From the NCBI GenBank assembly GCA_020848455.1, contig JADLAB010000425.1:1-32194 (forward strand): 32,194 bases of DNA, written 5' to 3'. Source of the DNA: Polyangiaceae bacterium. GTDB taxonomy: Bacteria > Myxococcota_A > Polyangia > Polyangiales > Polyangiaceae. The notes beneath the pieces were generated by a model. It saw only the letters and a program-made list of their open reading frames with translations. It was not told the origin of the DNA and made no database searches. The translations under genes were made by a program, and so were the position numbers. Of the stretch, positions 16,220-25,425 are shown one piece after another. The stretch's first letter is position 1; every line of letters starts with the position of its first letter.

Positions 16220-16861
16220 ATGCGAATCAGCGCGCTCATCGGGCTCTTCTCGGCAACGGTCCTCCTCGGCTGCGGCGACTCGGGCGGCCCGGGCTCGGCG
16301 TCCACGAGCTCGAGCGCGGCGCCCGCGCCGACCCCGAAGCCGACGACGAGCACCGCGGCGACCACGAGCTCCGAGCCGGACGCGCCGCCGCGCAGCGACT
16401 GCCCGAAGGACTCGAAGGGCGGCGGGACGCTGAAGCAGCCCTGCGAAGCGACCGGCTCCGCGCGCCTCATGGAGGCGAAGTGGAACAACAAGATGGACGC
16501 CAAGGGCCCCTTCTTCAACGTCCAGAACAAGTCCGGGAGCGTCGTCAACTACGGGCAGGTCCAGATCTACTTCTACGACAGCGCCGGCAAGCAGCTCGAG
16601 ACGAAGGACGGCAAGAAGCGCAAGACCTGTGCGGGCGCGAACCTGTTCATGGGCACGCTCAAGCCCGACGAGAAGGCGCTCCTCCAGTTCGCGTGCCTGA
16701 AAAAGGACGGCGTCCCGGACGGGGCCACGGCCATCGAGGCCGAGCTCGACGTGGTCGGGCTCGCCGACAAGGCGGACGAGAAGAAGGTCGATCTCTACTG
16801 GCGCAACCAGGAGCTCGGGCCCGACGAGCGCCCGAAGGGCGGCGCGAAGCCGGCCAAGTAG
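16220..16861 (+). CDS. Lipoprotein with FxLYD-like domain
   Basis: A 213-residue lipoprotein with a classic signal peptide and lipobox LLGC (C18). A Ser/Thr/Pro/Ala-rich spacer of about 40 residues follows, typical for outer-surface lipoproteins. The C-terminal domain has FFNVQNKSGSVVNYGQVQIYFYDSAGKQL, FMGTLKPDEKALLQFAC and AIEAELDVVGL, which reads as an FxLYD/DUF4352-like beta-sandwich: conserved Asn-Lys-Ser turn, then the YFYD strand, then a strand after a L-x-P-x-E motif. A Cys pair probably forms a disulphide. Its specific function is unknown. Confidence 0.78.
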   Translation: MRISALIGLFSATVLLGCGDSGGPGSASTSSSAAPAPTPKPTTSTAATTSSEPDAPPRSDCPKDSKGGGTLKQPCEATGSARLMEAKWNNKMDAKGPFFNVQNKSGSVVNYGQVQIYFYDSAGKQLETKDGKKRKTCAGANLFMGTLKPDEKALLQFACLKKDGVPDGATAIEAELDVVGLADKADEKKVDLYWRNQELGPDERPKGGAKPAK

Positions 16862-16913
16862 CCGCCGGGGCGGAGCGGGGCCGAGCCGCGCGTCGTGCGG
16901 CGCGACGCGTGCG

Positions 16914-17954
16914 GTGCTACCGGGCTCGGCCGTGGATCCCCTCGACGCCGCCCCCATCCGCCGCTGGCACGCGCTCACGGGCGCCGACTTCGCGGCCCTC
17001 GACCGCGCGCGCACCATCGTGCTCGTGACCTTCTCGCCCATCGAGGTGCACGGGCCGCACCTGCCCGTCGCCGCCGACGTGCTCGAGGGTGACGCGCTCT
17101 TGCTGCGCTCGGTCGGCAAGCTGCGCGCGCGGATGCCCGAGCTCGAGTTCGTGCACGTCGCGCCGTTCGGCGTCGGCGCGCAGGTGCTGCCGCACCCGGG
17201 GTCGCTGCCCTTCGACGTCGGCACCGTCGAGCGCGTCCTCTACGAGCTCGGTCGCGCCCTCGCCCTGCAGGGCTTCGTGCACGTGTGGGTCGGCAACTTC
17301 CACGGCGGGCCGGGGCACTTCCTCGCGCTCGAGCGCGCCGCGTGGCGCTGCAACCGCGCGTACGGCACGCGCATGATCGCGCTCTTCTCGCTCCTGCTCG
17401 GGCGGCTCGACAACGAGCACGCCGCGCTCGACGACGGGCCGCTCCAGAAGCTCCTCGGCGACATTCCGGGCGTGCCGTGGAGCGCGCTCGCGGGCGACGC
17501 GCACGCCGGTACCATCGAGACCTCGCTGCTCTTGCACCTCACGGGCGCGGGCATCCCGGCCGCGAGCTACCGTACCCTGCCGCGCCGCACCTTCGAGCTG
17601 CGGCGCCGCGAGCAGGGCGCGCCGCGCTCGCCCGGCCGCGGGCTCCGCGCGGTGGTGCGCGATCTACTCGAGAAGGTGGCGTACTTCGGGGCCGAGACCT
17701 ACGCGGGCGATCCCGCCATCGCGACCGCGGAGGCGGGCGCGCACCTGCTCGAGCGCCTGTCCGACGCCGGCGCCGACGCGCTCGCGGCCGTGATGCGCGG
17801 GGAGGTCTCGCTCCGCGACGCCCACTCGCCGATCTGGCGCCGCCGCTGGCTGCTCCTGAATCCGCTCGTCACGCGCCTCGCGGATGCCTACCTGCGTCGC
17901 GTGCTGCGCCGGCGCAGCAGGGAGCTCGCCGGCCCGCCGCGGGGCACGCGCTGA
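16914..17954 (+). CDS. Creatininase-family amidohydrolase
   Basis: A 346-residue protein of the creatininase superfamily, metal-dependent amidohydrolases that include creatininase and the FAPy deformylase/MftE types. The metal motif ExHGxHLPxxxD is present as E44, H46, H49 and D55, with the same E-to-D spacing of 11 as the characterised enzyme. NFHGGPGH replaces the usual NGHGGN, and HAGTIETSLLL matches HAGxxETS, though the acidic residue often found after HAG is Thr here. The C-terminal 100 residues are long for the family and Arg-rich. GTG at 16914 is used; another in-frame GTG at 16932 is possible. The substrate cannot be told from the sequence. Confidence 0.82.
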   Translation: MLPGSAVDPLDAAPIRRWHALTGADFAALDRARTIVLVTFSPIEVHGPHLPVAADVLEGDALLLRSVGKLRARMPELEFVHVAPFGVGAQVLPHPGSLPFDVGTVERVLYELGRALALQGFVHVWVGNFHGGPGHFLALERAAWRCNRAYGTRMIALFSLLLGRLDNEHAALDDGPLQKLLGDIPGVPWSALAGDAHAGTIETSLLLHLTGAGIPAASYRTLPRRTFELRRREQGAPRSPGRGLRAVVRDLLEKVAYFGAETYAGDPAIATAEAGAHLLERLSDAGADALAAVMRGEVSLRDAHSPIWRRRWLLLNPLVTRLADAYLRRVLRRRSRELAGPPRGTR

Positions 17955-17994
17955 AGGCCTTGCTCCCTCGGCGAATCGAGCCGACGGAGACGGC

Positions 17995-18462
17995 ATGGTC
18001 GCCGCGCACAGGTACTGGTTCGCCTTCGTGCTGCTCTTCGCCGCCGGTTGCTCGCGCGAGAGCTTGCTGCGGAGTGCGCTCGCCGATCCGGTCGAGCGCA
18101 AGGAGACGATGGAGCTCACGCTCGCGATCTGCGACGAGCACGTCGAGTACGTCGACGACCTGTTCGTGCTGGCGCGCGGTCACGAGCCCACCTTCGACCG
18201 CCTGGTGAAACAGGCCGCCGTCGCCCTCGAGGACCCGGCGTTCGCGGCCGAGATCGCCGCGAAGCTCGCCCCGAGCACGCGGGCGGTCGAGACCATCACG
18301 CGCGCCACCCTCGCACGGGCGCGCCACGATCCGGAGCTGCGGCGCGCCCTCGCGGCCGCGACGCTCGCCGAGGGCGACGTCATCCAGCAGATCGCCGCCG
18401 AGCACCCAGAGCTCGTGCAGCAGGTGTTCATGCGGATCCTCTCGGGCGCCCCGACCCCGTGA
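17995..18462 (+). CDS. Small helical lipoprotein of unknown function
   Basis: A 155-residue protein beginning MVAAHRYW with a hydrophobic segment and lipobox AAGC (C19). The mature part is almost wholly helical, with VERKETMELTLAICDEHVEYVDDLFVLARGH and repeated Ala-rich helices ending in IIQQIAAEHPELVQQV-like sequence. The start is the internal ATG that exposes the signal peptide; the upstream open frame overlaps the creatininase gene. It ends 37 bp from the convergent RND permease gene. No family recognised. Confidence 0.7.
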   Translation: MVAAHRYWFAFVLLFAAGCSRESLLRSALADPVERKETMELTLAICDEHVEYVDDLFVLARGHEPTFDRLVKQAAVALEDPAFAAEIAAKLAPSTRAVETITRATLARARHDPELRRALAAATLAEGDVIQQIAAEHPELVQQVFMRILSGAPTP

Positions 18463-18499
18463 ACGCCGGCCCGGCGTGCCGCGCGACCGGGCGCGCCCG

Positions 18500-21400
18500 T
18501 CACTCCGCCGGCGCCGCGAGCCTTCGCGAGGTCGCGGGCAGGCCGCGCCAGCGGCGGAGCGTCGCCTTCATGCCCTCGATGGTGAGGTAGAAGGCGGGCA
18601 CGACCAGCAGCGACAGCAAGGTCGAGCTCACGACGCCGCCGATCACGGCGATGGCCATCGGGGCGCGGAACTCGGAGCCCTCGCCGCGTCCGATGGCCGT
18701 CGGCAACATGCCGAGCACCATGGCGGCGCTCGTCATGAGGATGGGCCGCAGCCGCTCGGGCCCGGCGGCGAGGACGGCCACGAGCGGCGTGTCGCCGCGC
18801 TCGCGCACCCGCACGATGGCCCGGTCGATGAGCAAGATGGCGTTCTTCGTCACGAGGCCCATCAAGAGGATGATGCCGATGAGCGAGCCCATGGCGATGG
18901 TGTTGTGCGAGAGGAAGAGCGCCAGGATGGCCCCCACGAGCGCCAGCGGCAGGGTCAGCATGATGGTGAGCGGGTGGATGAAGCTCTCGAACTGCGAGGC
19001 CAGGACGAGGTAGATGAACACCACGCCGAGCAAGAGGGCGAGGAGCATGTTCTCGTTGGTCTCGCCCATCAGGCGGATCTGGCCGTCGTAGAAGATGCTC
19101 GTGCCCTCGGGCATCGTGAGCGCCGCCACGCGCGGCCGGAACTCGGCGAACACGTCGCCGAGCGCGCGCCCCCGCGGCGTGGCCCACACCTGGACCTGCC
19201 GGCTGCGGTTCTCGCGCTCGATGACCTGCGGGCCCTCGCCGCGCTCGAAGCGCGCCACGTCGGCGAGCTTCACGGGCCCGCGCGGCGTGTTCAGCGTCAC
19301 GCGGGCGAGCGCGTCGCTCGTGGCGCGGAAGTCCGCGGCGTAGCGCACGCGGATCGGGATCTCGTCCGTGCCGTCGCGCAGGCTGCCCGCCTCGCCCCCC
19401 TCGAGGGCCGTGCGCAGGGCCATCGCGATCTGCGCGACCTCGATGCCGAGCTCCGCCGCGCGCTGCCGATCCACCTCGACCCGCAGCTCGGGCCGGCCCG
19501 GCGAGTACTTGACCTGGACCTCCGCGACGCCCGGCGTCGTACGCAGCACCTCGGCCACGCCCGCGGTCACCAGGTTCACGTCCTCGTAGCTGTTGCCGCG
19601 CACGTCCACGATGATCGGCGCCTCGGTGGCGGCGCCCTCCACGATGGGCGGGTCGGCGATCACGACCTTGGCCCCGACGAGGTCGGCCGTCGCGTCGCGC
19701 GCCACCTGCTTCAGGCCCTCGAGGTCGAGGGTGCGCTCGTGCTTCGGGCTCGTGAGCACGCGCCAGCGCGTCTTGTTCGCGGCCCCGTCGAGCCCGATGG
19801 TCGCGAAGACGAGGCGCACCTCCGAGTGGGCCCGCAACCGCTCGGCGGCAGCGGTCGAGAGCCGCTCCGTCTCGGCGAGCGAGGTCCCTGCGGGGAACTC
19901 GATCTCCACCATGTACTGGCCGCGGTCCTCGGCGGACAGGAACTCGACGCCCGTCAGGCCGGCGAGGTAGCCCATGCCGCCGAGGCTCCCCACCGCGCCG
20001 AGCAGCACGAGCGCCTTGTGGCGCACCGTCCAGCCGAGCATGGCGCGGTAGAGCCCGTCGATCCCGTCGAGGACCTTGCGGATGGGCGCCTTCAACCGGG
20101 CGAAGCGGTCGCGGCCGCCGAGCGGCTTGGAGAAGCGCGCCGAGAGCATCGGGTCGAGGGTGAAGGCGACGAACAGCGAGAGCATCACGGCGACGGCCAC
20201 GGTGATGCCGAACTGCCGGAAGAACTGCCCGACCATGCCCTTGACGAAGGCGACGGGCACGAACACGGCCACGATGGTGAGGGTCGTGGCGAGCACCGAC
20301 AGGGCGATCTCCTTCGTGCCGTCGAGCGCCGCTTGCGCCGGCGATTTCCCGCGCTCGAGATGCTTGAAGATGTTCTCGCGCACCACCACCGCGTCGTCGA
20401 TGAGCAGCCCGATGGCGAGCGACAGGCCGAGCAGCGTCATCATGTTGAGCGAGTAGCCGAGCAGATCCATGAAGAAGAACGTGCTCACCACGCTGGTCGG
20501 CAGCGCCACCGCCGAGATCAAGGTGGAGCGCAGATCGAGCATGAAGAGCAGGATGATGAAGATCGCCATCGCGCCGCCGAACACGATGGAGAGCTGCACC
20601 TCGTCCACGTTCTCGCCGATGAACTTGGACTGATCCAGGATGAGCGACAGCGCGACGCCCTCGGGCAGGCCGCGCTCGAGCTCCGCCAGGCGCGTCTTGG
20701 CCCGGTCCGAGACGGCCACGGTGTTGGTGCCGGACTGCTTGAAGATCTCGAACGACACGGCCTCGCGGCCGTTGTCCCGCACGATGGTGGTGCGATCCTC
20801 GAAGGTGTCGTCGACCTCGGCCACGTCGCGCAGGCGGGTGACCGAGCCGTCCTTGCCGGTCGACACGACGAGGTTCCGGATCTCCTCGACCCCCGCGTAC
20901 TCGCCGACCGTGCGCACGCTGACCTCTTGCTTGCCTTCGTCGTACGTGCCGGCGGGCACGGTGAGGTTGGCGGCGCGCAGGCGCATGACGAGCTGCAGGG
21001 GGTCGACGCGCTGCGCGTCGAGCCGCGTGCGGTCGAGCGAGATGCGGATCTCGCGCTCGGCCCCACCCTTCACCTCGACCGCGGCCACGCCCTCGAGCTG
21101 CTCGAGCGCCGGCTTCAGCACGTCGACGGCATGCCGGCGCGTCTCGGCGAGCGAGCGCGTGCCGGCCAGGGCGTAGATGAGCACGGCGCTGCCCGTGGCG
21201 TCGAAGCGCCGGATGGTGGGCTCCTTGACGTCGTCGGGCAGCTTGTAGCGCACGGCGGAGATGCGCTCACGCACCTCGGTCGAGGCGTTGCCGACGTCGA
21301 CCCCGAGCTTGAAGAACACGAGCGACATGGACACGCTCTCGCGCGAGAAGGTCCTGACGCGATCGATGCCGCTGATGCCGATGACCGCGTCCTCCACGGG

Positions 21401-21595
21401 GCGGGTCACCAACGTCTCGACCTCCTTGGGGCCGGCTCCGGGGTACGGGATGGTCACGGCCACCACGGGAAAGGACACGTCGGGGAAGAGGTCGGTCCCG
21501 AGCGAGCGGTAGCCCACGATGCCGAGCACCAGGAGGCCCATCGTGACCATGACCGTGAACACCGGCCGCCGGATGGCGATCGCCGAGATGTTCAT
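18500..21595 (-). CDS. RND efflux permease (AcrB/HAE-type)
   Basis: A 1031-residue inner-membrane RND transporter, the normal length for AcrB-type drug exporters. The first helix [20 protein letters not shown] and [25 protein letters not shown] are family signatures. The proton-relay aspartates D400 and D401 are in [14 protein letters not shown] of TM4. The two periplasmic loops sit after TM1 and TM7, as expected, and the last helices include [19 protein letters not shown]. The gene overlaps the fusion-protein gene by four bases (ATGA), so the two are translationally coupled. No TolC-type outer-membrane channel gene lies next to it; one must be supplied from elsewhere. The exported compounds are not predictable. 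Confidence 0.95.
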   Translation of the reverse strand: MNISAIAIRRPVFTVMVTMGLLVLGIVGYRSLGTDLFPDVSFPVVAVTIPYPGAGPKEVETLVTRPVEDAVIGISGIDRVRTFSRESVSMSLVFFKLGVDVGNASTEVRERISAVRYKLPDDVKEPTIRRFDATGSAVLIYALAGTRSLAETRRHAVDVLKPALEQLEGVAAVEVKGGAEREIRISLDRTRLDAQRVDPLQLVMRLRAANLTVPAGTYDEGKQEVSVRTVGEYAGVEEIRNLVVSTGKDGSVTRLRDVAEVDDTFEDRTTIVRDNGREAVSFEIFKQSGTNTVAVSDRAKTRLAELERGLPEGVALSLILDQSKFIGENVDEVQLSIVFGGAMAIFIILLFMLDLRSTLISAVALPTSVVSTFFFMDLLGYSLNMMTLLGLSLAIGLLIDDAVVVRENIFKHLERGKSPAQAALDGTKEIALSVLATTLTIVAVFVPVAFVKGMVGQFFRQFGITVAVAVMLSLFVAFTLDPMLSARFSKPLGGRDRFARLKAPIRKVLDGIDGLYRAMLGWTVRHKALVLLGAVGSLGGMGYLAGLTGVEFLSAEDRGQYMVEIEFPAGTSLAETERLSTAAAERLRAHSEVRLVFATIGLDGAANKTRWRVLTSPKHERTLDLEGLKQVARDATADLVGAKVVIADPPIVEGAATEAPIIVDVRGNSYEDVNLVTAGVAEVLRTTPGVAEVQVKYSPGRPELRVEVDRQRAAELGIEVAQIAMALRTALEGGEAGSLRDGTDEIPIRVRYAADFRATSDALARVTLNTPRGPVKLADVARFERGEGPQVIERENRSRQVQVWATPRGRALGDVFAEFRPRVAALTMPEGTSIFYDGQIRLMGETNENMLLALLLGVVFIYLVLASQFESFIHPLTIMLTLPLALVGAILALFLSHNTIAMGSLIGIILLMGLVTKNAILLIDRAIVRVRERGDTPLVAVLAAGPERLRPILMTSAAMVLGMLPTAIGRGEGSEFRAPMAIAVIGGVVSSTLLSLLVVPAFYLTIEGMKATLRRWRGLPATSRRLAAPAE

Positions 21596-22836
21596 GGCTC
21601 ACCTGCGGGCACGGGCGCCGCGCCGTCGGCCAGCGTGGTCACACTCTGGCCCGGCTGGGCGTCCGGCGGCGGCGCGAGCGCGACGAGCTCGGCGCTCGCG
21701 AGGCCCTGCCGCACGAGGAGCGTGCCGTCGTCGGCGCGCACGTAGGCGATGCGCCGCAGGCGCAGGGCGGCGCCCTCCACGACGAAGATCTCGTCCTGGC
21801 TGCCGGGGCGCAGCACCGCGGCCGGCAGACGCAGGAGCTCGAGGGGCTCGGCTCCCACCACCGTCGTCTGCACGAAGCTCCCGGCGAGGAGTGGCGCGTC
21901 CGGGTCGTTCGGCACCTCCGCCTCGACGGGAAGCCGCCGCGTGGCCGGATCGAGCGTGGGCAGGACCACCGTGAGCTTCGCGCCCCGGATGGTGCGTCCA
22001 CCGAGCTCGAGCTCGAGCAGGGCGCCGGCGCGCATGAGCGGCGCGTCGGCGGCCGCGACCGTGCCCACGAGCCGGAGCTTCTGGAGATCTTGCAGGTGGA
22101 ACACCGGCACACCGGGAGCGACGAGCCCTCCGACGGCGGTCGGCGCCTGCGTGACGAGGCCCGCGAAGGGTGCGCGCAGGCGGTGGTGCTCGATGTTCGA
22201 ACGGGCGAGCGCCTGTTGCGCGCGCGCACCTTCGAGCTGGGCAGCCACCAGATCGAGCTGCCCCTTTGCCTGCGTGCCCATCGCTTCCGGCAGGGCACCG
22301 GCGCCGAGCAGCGCTCCGGTGCGCGTGACGTTGTCGCGCGCCACGAACAGCTGGGCCTCGGCCGCCGCGATCTGGGCCGACGCCGCGCGCTCCTGGAGCA
22401 GGGCGTCGCGCGCATCGAGCTCGGCGAGGAGCTCGTCCGCCGCGACGCGGGCCCCCTTGCGCACGTGGAGCTTCGCGAGCGTGCCGCCGACCTTGAAGGC
22501 CAGATCCACCTCGGCCACGGGGTGGAGCGTGCCCTCGAGCGGGACGTGCGGCTGCCAGGTGAATCGCTCGGGACGCACCACCGCGAGCGCGAGCGTGGCG
22601 CTCTCTTCCTTGGCCCGCGCGGCGATCCGCTCGCGCTCCTCGGCGCGGCGCTCGCGCTCGGCGAGGGTGGCGGCCACGCGCATCGCGATGAGCACGCCGA
22701 GCCCAGCCACGCAGAGCGCGAGCAGGAGCTTGGCGAGCCAATGGCTGCGCGCGGGACGGGGCTCGTCCTCGCCGGAGGGGTGTGGCGCCGACGGCGTCGA
22801 AGCGTGCGAGGGGGATGGCGAAGCGGGCTCGTCCAT
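21592..22836 (-). CDS. RND efflux periplasmic adaptor (membrane fusion protein)
   Basis: A 414-residue HlyD/AcrA-type adaptor that bridges the RND permease and an outer-membrane channel. A Ser/Pro-rich cytoplasmic start of about 32 residues precedes one membrane anchor (WLAKLLLALCVAGLGVLIAM), instead of the lipoprotein anchor of AcrA. VPLEGTLHPVAEVDLAFKVGGTLAKLHVRKGARV is the first lipoyl half, an Ala-rich coiled-coil hairpin follows (about 145-215), and LRAPFAGLVTQAPTAVGGLVAPGVPVFHL is the second lipoyl half. The beta-barrel and C-terminal membrane-proximal domains complete it. First gene of a two-gene operon. Confidence 0.93.
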   Translation of the reverse strand: MDEPASPSPSHASTPSAPHPSGEDEPRPARSHWLAKLLLALCVAGLGVLIAMRVAATLAERERRAEERERIAARAKEESATLALAVVRPERFTWQPHVPLEGTLHPVAEVDLAFKVGGTLAKLHVRKGARVAADELLAELDARDALLQERAASAQIAAAEAQLFVARDNVTRTGALLGAGALPEAMGTQAKGQLDLVAAQLEGARAQQALARSNIEHHRLRAPFAGLVTQAPTAVGGLVAPGVPVFHLQDLQKLRLVGTVAAADAPLMRAGALLELELGGRTIRGAKLTVVLPTLDPATRRLPVEAEVPNDPDAPLLAGSFVQTTVVGAEPLELLRLPAAVLRPGSQDEIFVVEGAALRLRRIAYVRADDGTLLVRQGLASAELVALAPPPDAQPGQSVTTLADGAAPVPAGEP

Positions 22837-23367
22837 GGGGTGATCCTTCGGCTCGCGCGGGGCCGGCCCACGGCGCGGTGCCGATGAGGCGGGCCGTCGC
22901 CGGGGCGTCGCACGAGCTGCTGCCCGGACGCGGAGGCCGGTTCGGCGACCTTCCGACGTGTCAGGCTCGAGAAGTTCGTAGCGACGCGCCCGTCACGCCG
23001 CAACGCGCGAGAAGCGCCCGACCGCGCAGACCCGACGCAGGTCGCGCGCGGGCTTCACACGTGCCGAACCGTAACGTCTACGGGCGCGCGGCCGCAGCCA
23101 CGGGTGGGTCTGCTGCAGACCGCGCAAGACGAGCCGGGTGGGGCAAGTGGGCACCCTGGGGCAATCTTGCTCGGCTCGATCGGTCCGGCGGCGGCCATCC
23201 ACCCGGATTCACGGTCATGCGCCGGCATGGAACGCGACTTGATGGGGCTCCCGGCGGGGACGAGCCGCCGCCCTCGCGTCCGGGCGCGTGCCGCGCCGGC
23301 GCCCCTCACTTCGTCCGTGTGGCTCGAGGCCCTGCGGCTCGGGCGTCGTTCGCGAAAGGAGCACGTC
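22837..23367. other. Divergent intergenic region upstream of the RND operon
   Basis: A 531-base stretch between the minus-strand RND operon and the plus-strand lipoprotein gene at 23368. Open frames cross it but have no plausible start, composition or homology. It must hold both promoters; I see no strong consensus. It contains a perfect 15-base palindrome at 23107-23121 and a weaker one (CCGTA and TACGG arms) at 23069-23083. AAAGGA at 23355-23360 is the Shine-Dalgarno element of the downstream gene. Confidence 0.55.
23107..23121. promoter_or_regulatory. Perfect palindrome, possible operator
   Basis: GGTCTGC and GCAGACC are perfect inverted arms around a single T, in the middle of the divergent region between the RND operon and a lipoprotein gene. 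RND pumps are often controlled by TetR- or MarR-type repressors at such sites, but no regulator gene is adjacent, so this is only a candidate. Confidence 0.27.
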
Positions 23368-23787
23368 ATGCGCTACCTCATCCTCACCACCGCCATGGTC
23401 GCCGCTCTCGCGGCAGGGTGTGTCGTCCGCGCGCGGGGCGTCGTGGTCGCAGACCCGCCCATCGTGTTCTACGAGGAGCCGGCGCTCGTGCCCGTCGACG
23501 CCGACGTGTACGTCGTCGGCGACTACCCGGTCGCCGTCTACTACGTGGGTGGCGTCTACTGGCACTACCGGGCAGGCGCCTGGTACCGCGCCAGCTCGTG
23601 GAGCTCGGGCTGGACGGTCGTCGACGTGCGCACCGTGCCGACCACGATCGTGCACCGCGACCACGGTGCGTATGCCCACTACCACGGTCGGGGCGCCCGG
23701 GCGCGCGGCGCTGCGCCGAACGTGCCCGCCTACCCGGCCGCGCCGCACAAGAAGCACCACCCGGGCGCGGGGCACGGGCCCCATTGA
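23368..23787 (+). CDS. Small lipoprotein rich in Tyr, Val and His
   Basis: A 139-residue lipoprotein starting MRYLILTTAM with lipobox LAAGC (C18) and AAAGGA seven bases before the ATG, which decides the start against a long upstream extension. The middle is a run of short beta-strands rich in Tyr and Val (YVVGDYPVAVYYVGGVYWHYRAGAWYRAS), a pattern seen in many outer-membrane-associated proteobacterial lipoproteins. The C-terminus is basic and His-rich (APHKKHHPGAGHGPH), which could bind metal. Function unknown. Confidence 0.78.
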   Translation: MRYLILTTAMVAALAAGCVVRARGVVVADPPIVFYEEPALVPVDADVYVVGDYPVAVYYVGGVYWHYRAGAWYRASSWSSGWTVVDVRTVPTTIVHRDHGAYAHYHGRGARARGAAPNVPAYPAAPHKKHHPGAGHGPH

Positions 23788-23903
23788 CCGCCCCGCCGGG
23801 CGCGCTGGCTCGTCGGCGCGCGCCGGTGGCGCATTCGTGCCGGGGCAGGGGATTTCGCGCCGCCGCGGGCGTATAGGGCAGCGACCGAAACGGAGAACTC
23901 CCC

Positions 23904-24365
23904 ATGAAGCTCCTGCCCCTCGCCCTGCCGCTCGCGCTCGCCCCGCTCGCTCTCGGCGGCTGTTTCCTCTTCACTCCTGCCCAGGGCACCGGCGGCCCCA
24001 CCGGCCCCACCGGCGTCGGGCCGACGAACGGGCCGGCCCCGTCGAGCGCCGGACCGAGCGCGAGCGAAGGGGCGACGACGAGCGGCGGCGCGGCTCAGCC
24101 CGAGCCGCAGTCGACCCACTACTCGCTCAGCCTGCACAACTCGTGCAAGCAGACCGTGAAGCTCTTCATCGGCGAGAAGCCGCCCTTCTCGAGCGGCACG
24201 AACACGAGCCTCGGCAGCAACACGACCACCTCGTACTCGGGCTCCGCTCCCGAGAACATCTGGATCGTCGACGACGCGGGCAAGCCCATGTCGAGCTACA
24301 CGTCGCACCCGGGCTCGCAGACGATGCAGATCCTCGAGAGCTGCACCGGTTTTTCGACCTACTGA
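23904..24365 (+). CDS. Small lipoprotein with Gly/Pro/Thr spacer
   Basis: A 153-residue lipoprotein with signal peptide MKLLPLALPLALAPLALGGC (C20). GGAGAA precedes the ATG by six bases and a TATAGG box lies about 25 bases further up. A Gly/Pro/Thr/Ser-rich spacer (about residues 26-70) leads to a compact beta-domain of about 75 residues with two Cys (NSCKQTVKLFIGEKPPF and LESCTG), probably disulphide-linked. The NSCKQTVKLFIG and ENIWIVDDAGKP strands suggest a small sandwich. It ends 11 bases before the Hint-domain lipoprotein and may be cotranscribed with it. No family recognised. Confidence 0.76.
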   Translation: MKLLPLALPLALAPLALGGCFLFTPAQGTGGPTGPTGVGPTNGPAPSSAGPSASEGATTSGGAAQPEPQSTHYSLSLHNSCKQTVKLFIGEKPPFSSGTNTSLGSNTTTSYSGSAPENIWIVDDAGKPMSSYTSHPGSQTMQILESCTGFSTY

Positions 24366-24376
24366 GCGGCGGTGCC

Positions 24377-25366
24377 ATGGTCACGCGTCGGGCGGCGACG
24401 GGACTCCTGCTGCTCGTGGCGAGCGCGGCGTGTGCCGCGCGTGGCGAGTCGCGGGCGGTCGAGGGTGCCGTGCCGCCGGCTGGCGCGGTCGACGCGGGTG
24501 CGCCGGGCCCTTCGGATGCGGGCTCGGTGGGGACGTCGTCCGACGCGTCGGGGGCCGACGCCGCGGCGGTCGAGCCCGGCCCCTGGGCGGCGCCGCCTGC
24601 GCCCGTGCGCGACCCGCACGATCCCTGCTACGAGATCTGGCAGGGCGTCCGGGTGAACTGCTGCGTGAAGCACGCGCAGCAGCACTGCGACCCCGCGGAG
24701 TGCGCGTCGGTCGGCGGCCGGTGCGAGCCGGGCGCCTGCGGCAGCAGCCACTGCGCGCGCCCCGGGACGACGGGCACCGGCACCCCGCCGCCGCCGCCCG
24801 CGCCCACCCCGACCGTGACGCCGCCCGGGTGCGCAGGCCCTCCGCCGTCGCCGTCGCACGTGTGCGTCCGCGATTGCGGACCGGTGGTGGGGCGTGCCGG
24901 TGATCCGCCGCCCGGCTGGAGCTGGCTCACGGCGGCTCAGGCCGAGAACCGCCGGCAGTACGGCTGCCCGATCTGCCTGCCGCACGACGCGCTCATCGCG
25001 ACCCTCGCAGCCAGCGTCCCCATCTCCGAGCTCGCGCCGGGCACGGCCGTGTGGACGCTCGACGAGCGCGGCCGGCGCGCGCCGTCGCGCGTGCTCGCCG
25101 TGCTGTCGACGCCGGCACCTCCGAGCCACGTGCTCGCCGTGCTCGCGCTCGCCGACGGTCGCACGCTGCGGGCCTCGCCGGGCCACCCCGATGCGCTCGG
25201 CCGAGCCGTCGGTGCGCTCGCGCTCGGCGACGTGCTCGACGGGTCCGTCGTGCGCGCGATCCGCGCCGAGCCGTACACGGGGCGCACCTACGACCTCGTG
25301 CTCGAGCGCGGGCGGCACTACTGGGCGGACGGCGTGCTCGTCGAGACCAGCCTGGCCCGGCGCTGA
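24377..25366 (+). CDS. Lipoprotein with Cys-rich region and C-terminal Hint domain
   Basis: A 329-residue lipoprotein (SAAC, C19) with an Ala/Gly/Ser/Asp spacer (20-70), a Cys-rich segment (eight Cys between 84 and 126), a Pro-rich linker and a C-terminal Hint domain at about 197-329. In the Hint part, C200 heads CLPHDALIATLAASVPISELAPGTAVWT, the pattern of the first block where the nucleophilic Cys starts the domain; SPGH gives H270 of the second block; TYDLVLERGRHYWADGVLVE is the last strand pair. The terminal HN of inteins is absent, as in hedgehog-type domains that cleave but do not splice. The domain could autocatalytically release the Cys-rich part; this is inference. Start chosen to expose the signal peptide. 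Confidence 0.82.
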   Translation: MVTRRAATGLLLLVASAACAARGESRAVEGAVPPAGAVDAGAPGPSDAGSVGTSSDASGADAAAVEPGPWAAPPAPVRDPHDPCYEIWQGVRVNCCVKHAQQHCDPAECASVGGRCEPGACGSSHCARPGTTGTGTPPPPPAPTPTVTPPGCAGPPPSPSHVCVRDCGPVVGRAGDPPPGWSWLTAAQAENRRQYGCPICLPHDALIATLAASVPISELAPGTAVWTLDERGRRAPSRVLAVLSTPAPPSHVLAVLALADGRTLRASPGHPDALGRAVGALALGDVLDGSVVRAIRAEPYTGRTYDLVLERGRHYWADGVLVETSLARR

Positions 25367-25425
25367 AGGGCCCCGCGACGCGGCGCAGGCGCGGCGCCCC
25401 GGGTCCTGGTAGTGTGCCGGTCCCC

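Noticed and set aside
18476-21745. Plus-strand frame of about 1089 codons antisense to the RND permease
   Set aside because: His/Asp/Arg/Glu-rich antisense shadow; the minus frame has the RND signatures.
23069-23083. Possible operator with CCGTA and TACGG arms
   Set aside because: Arms of five bases are too short to stand out against chance in this sequence.
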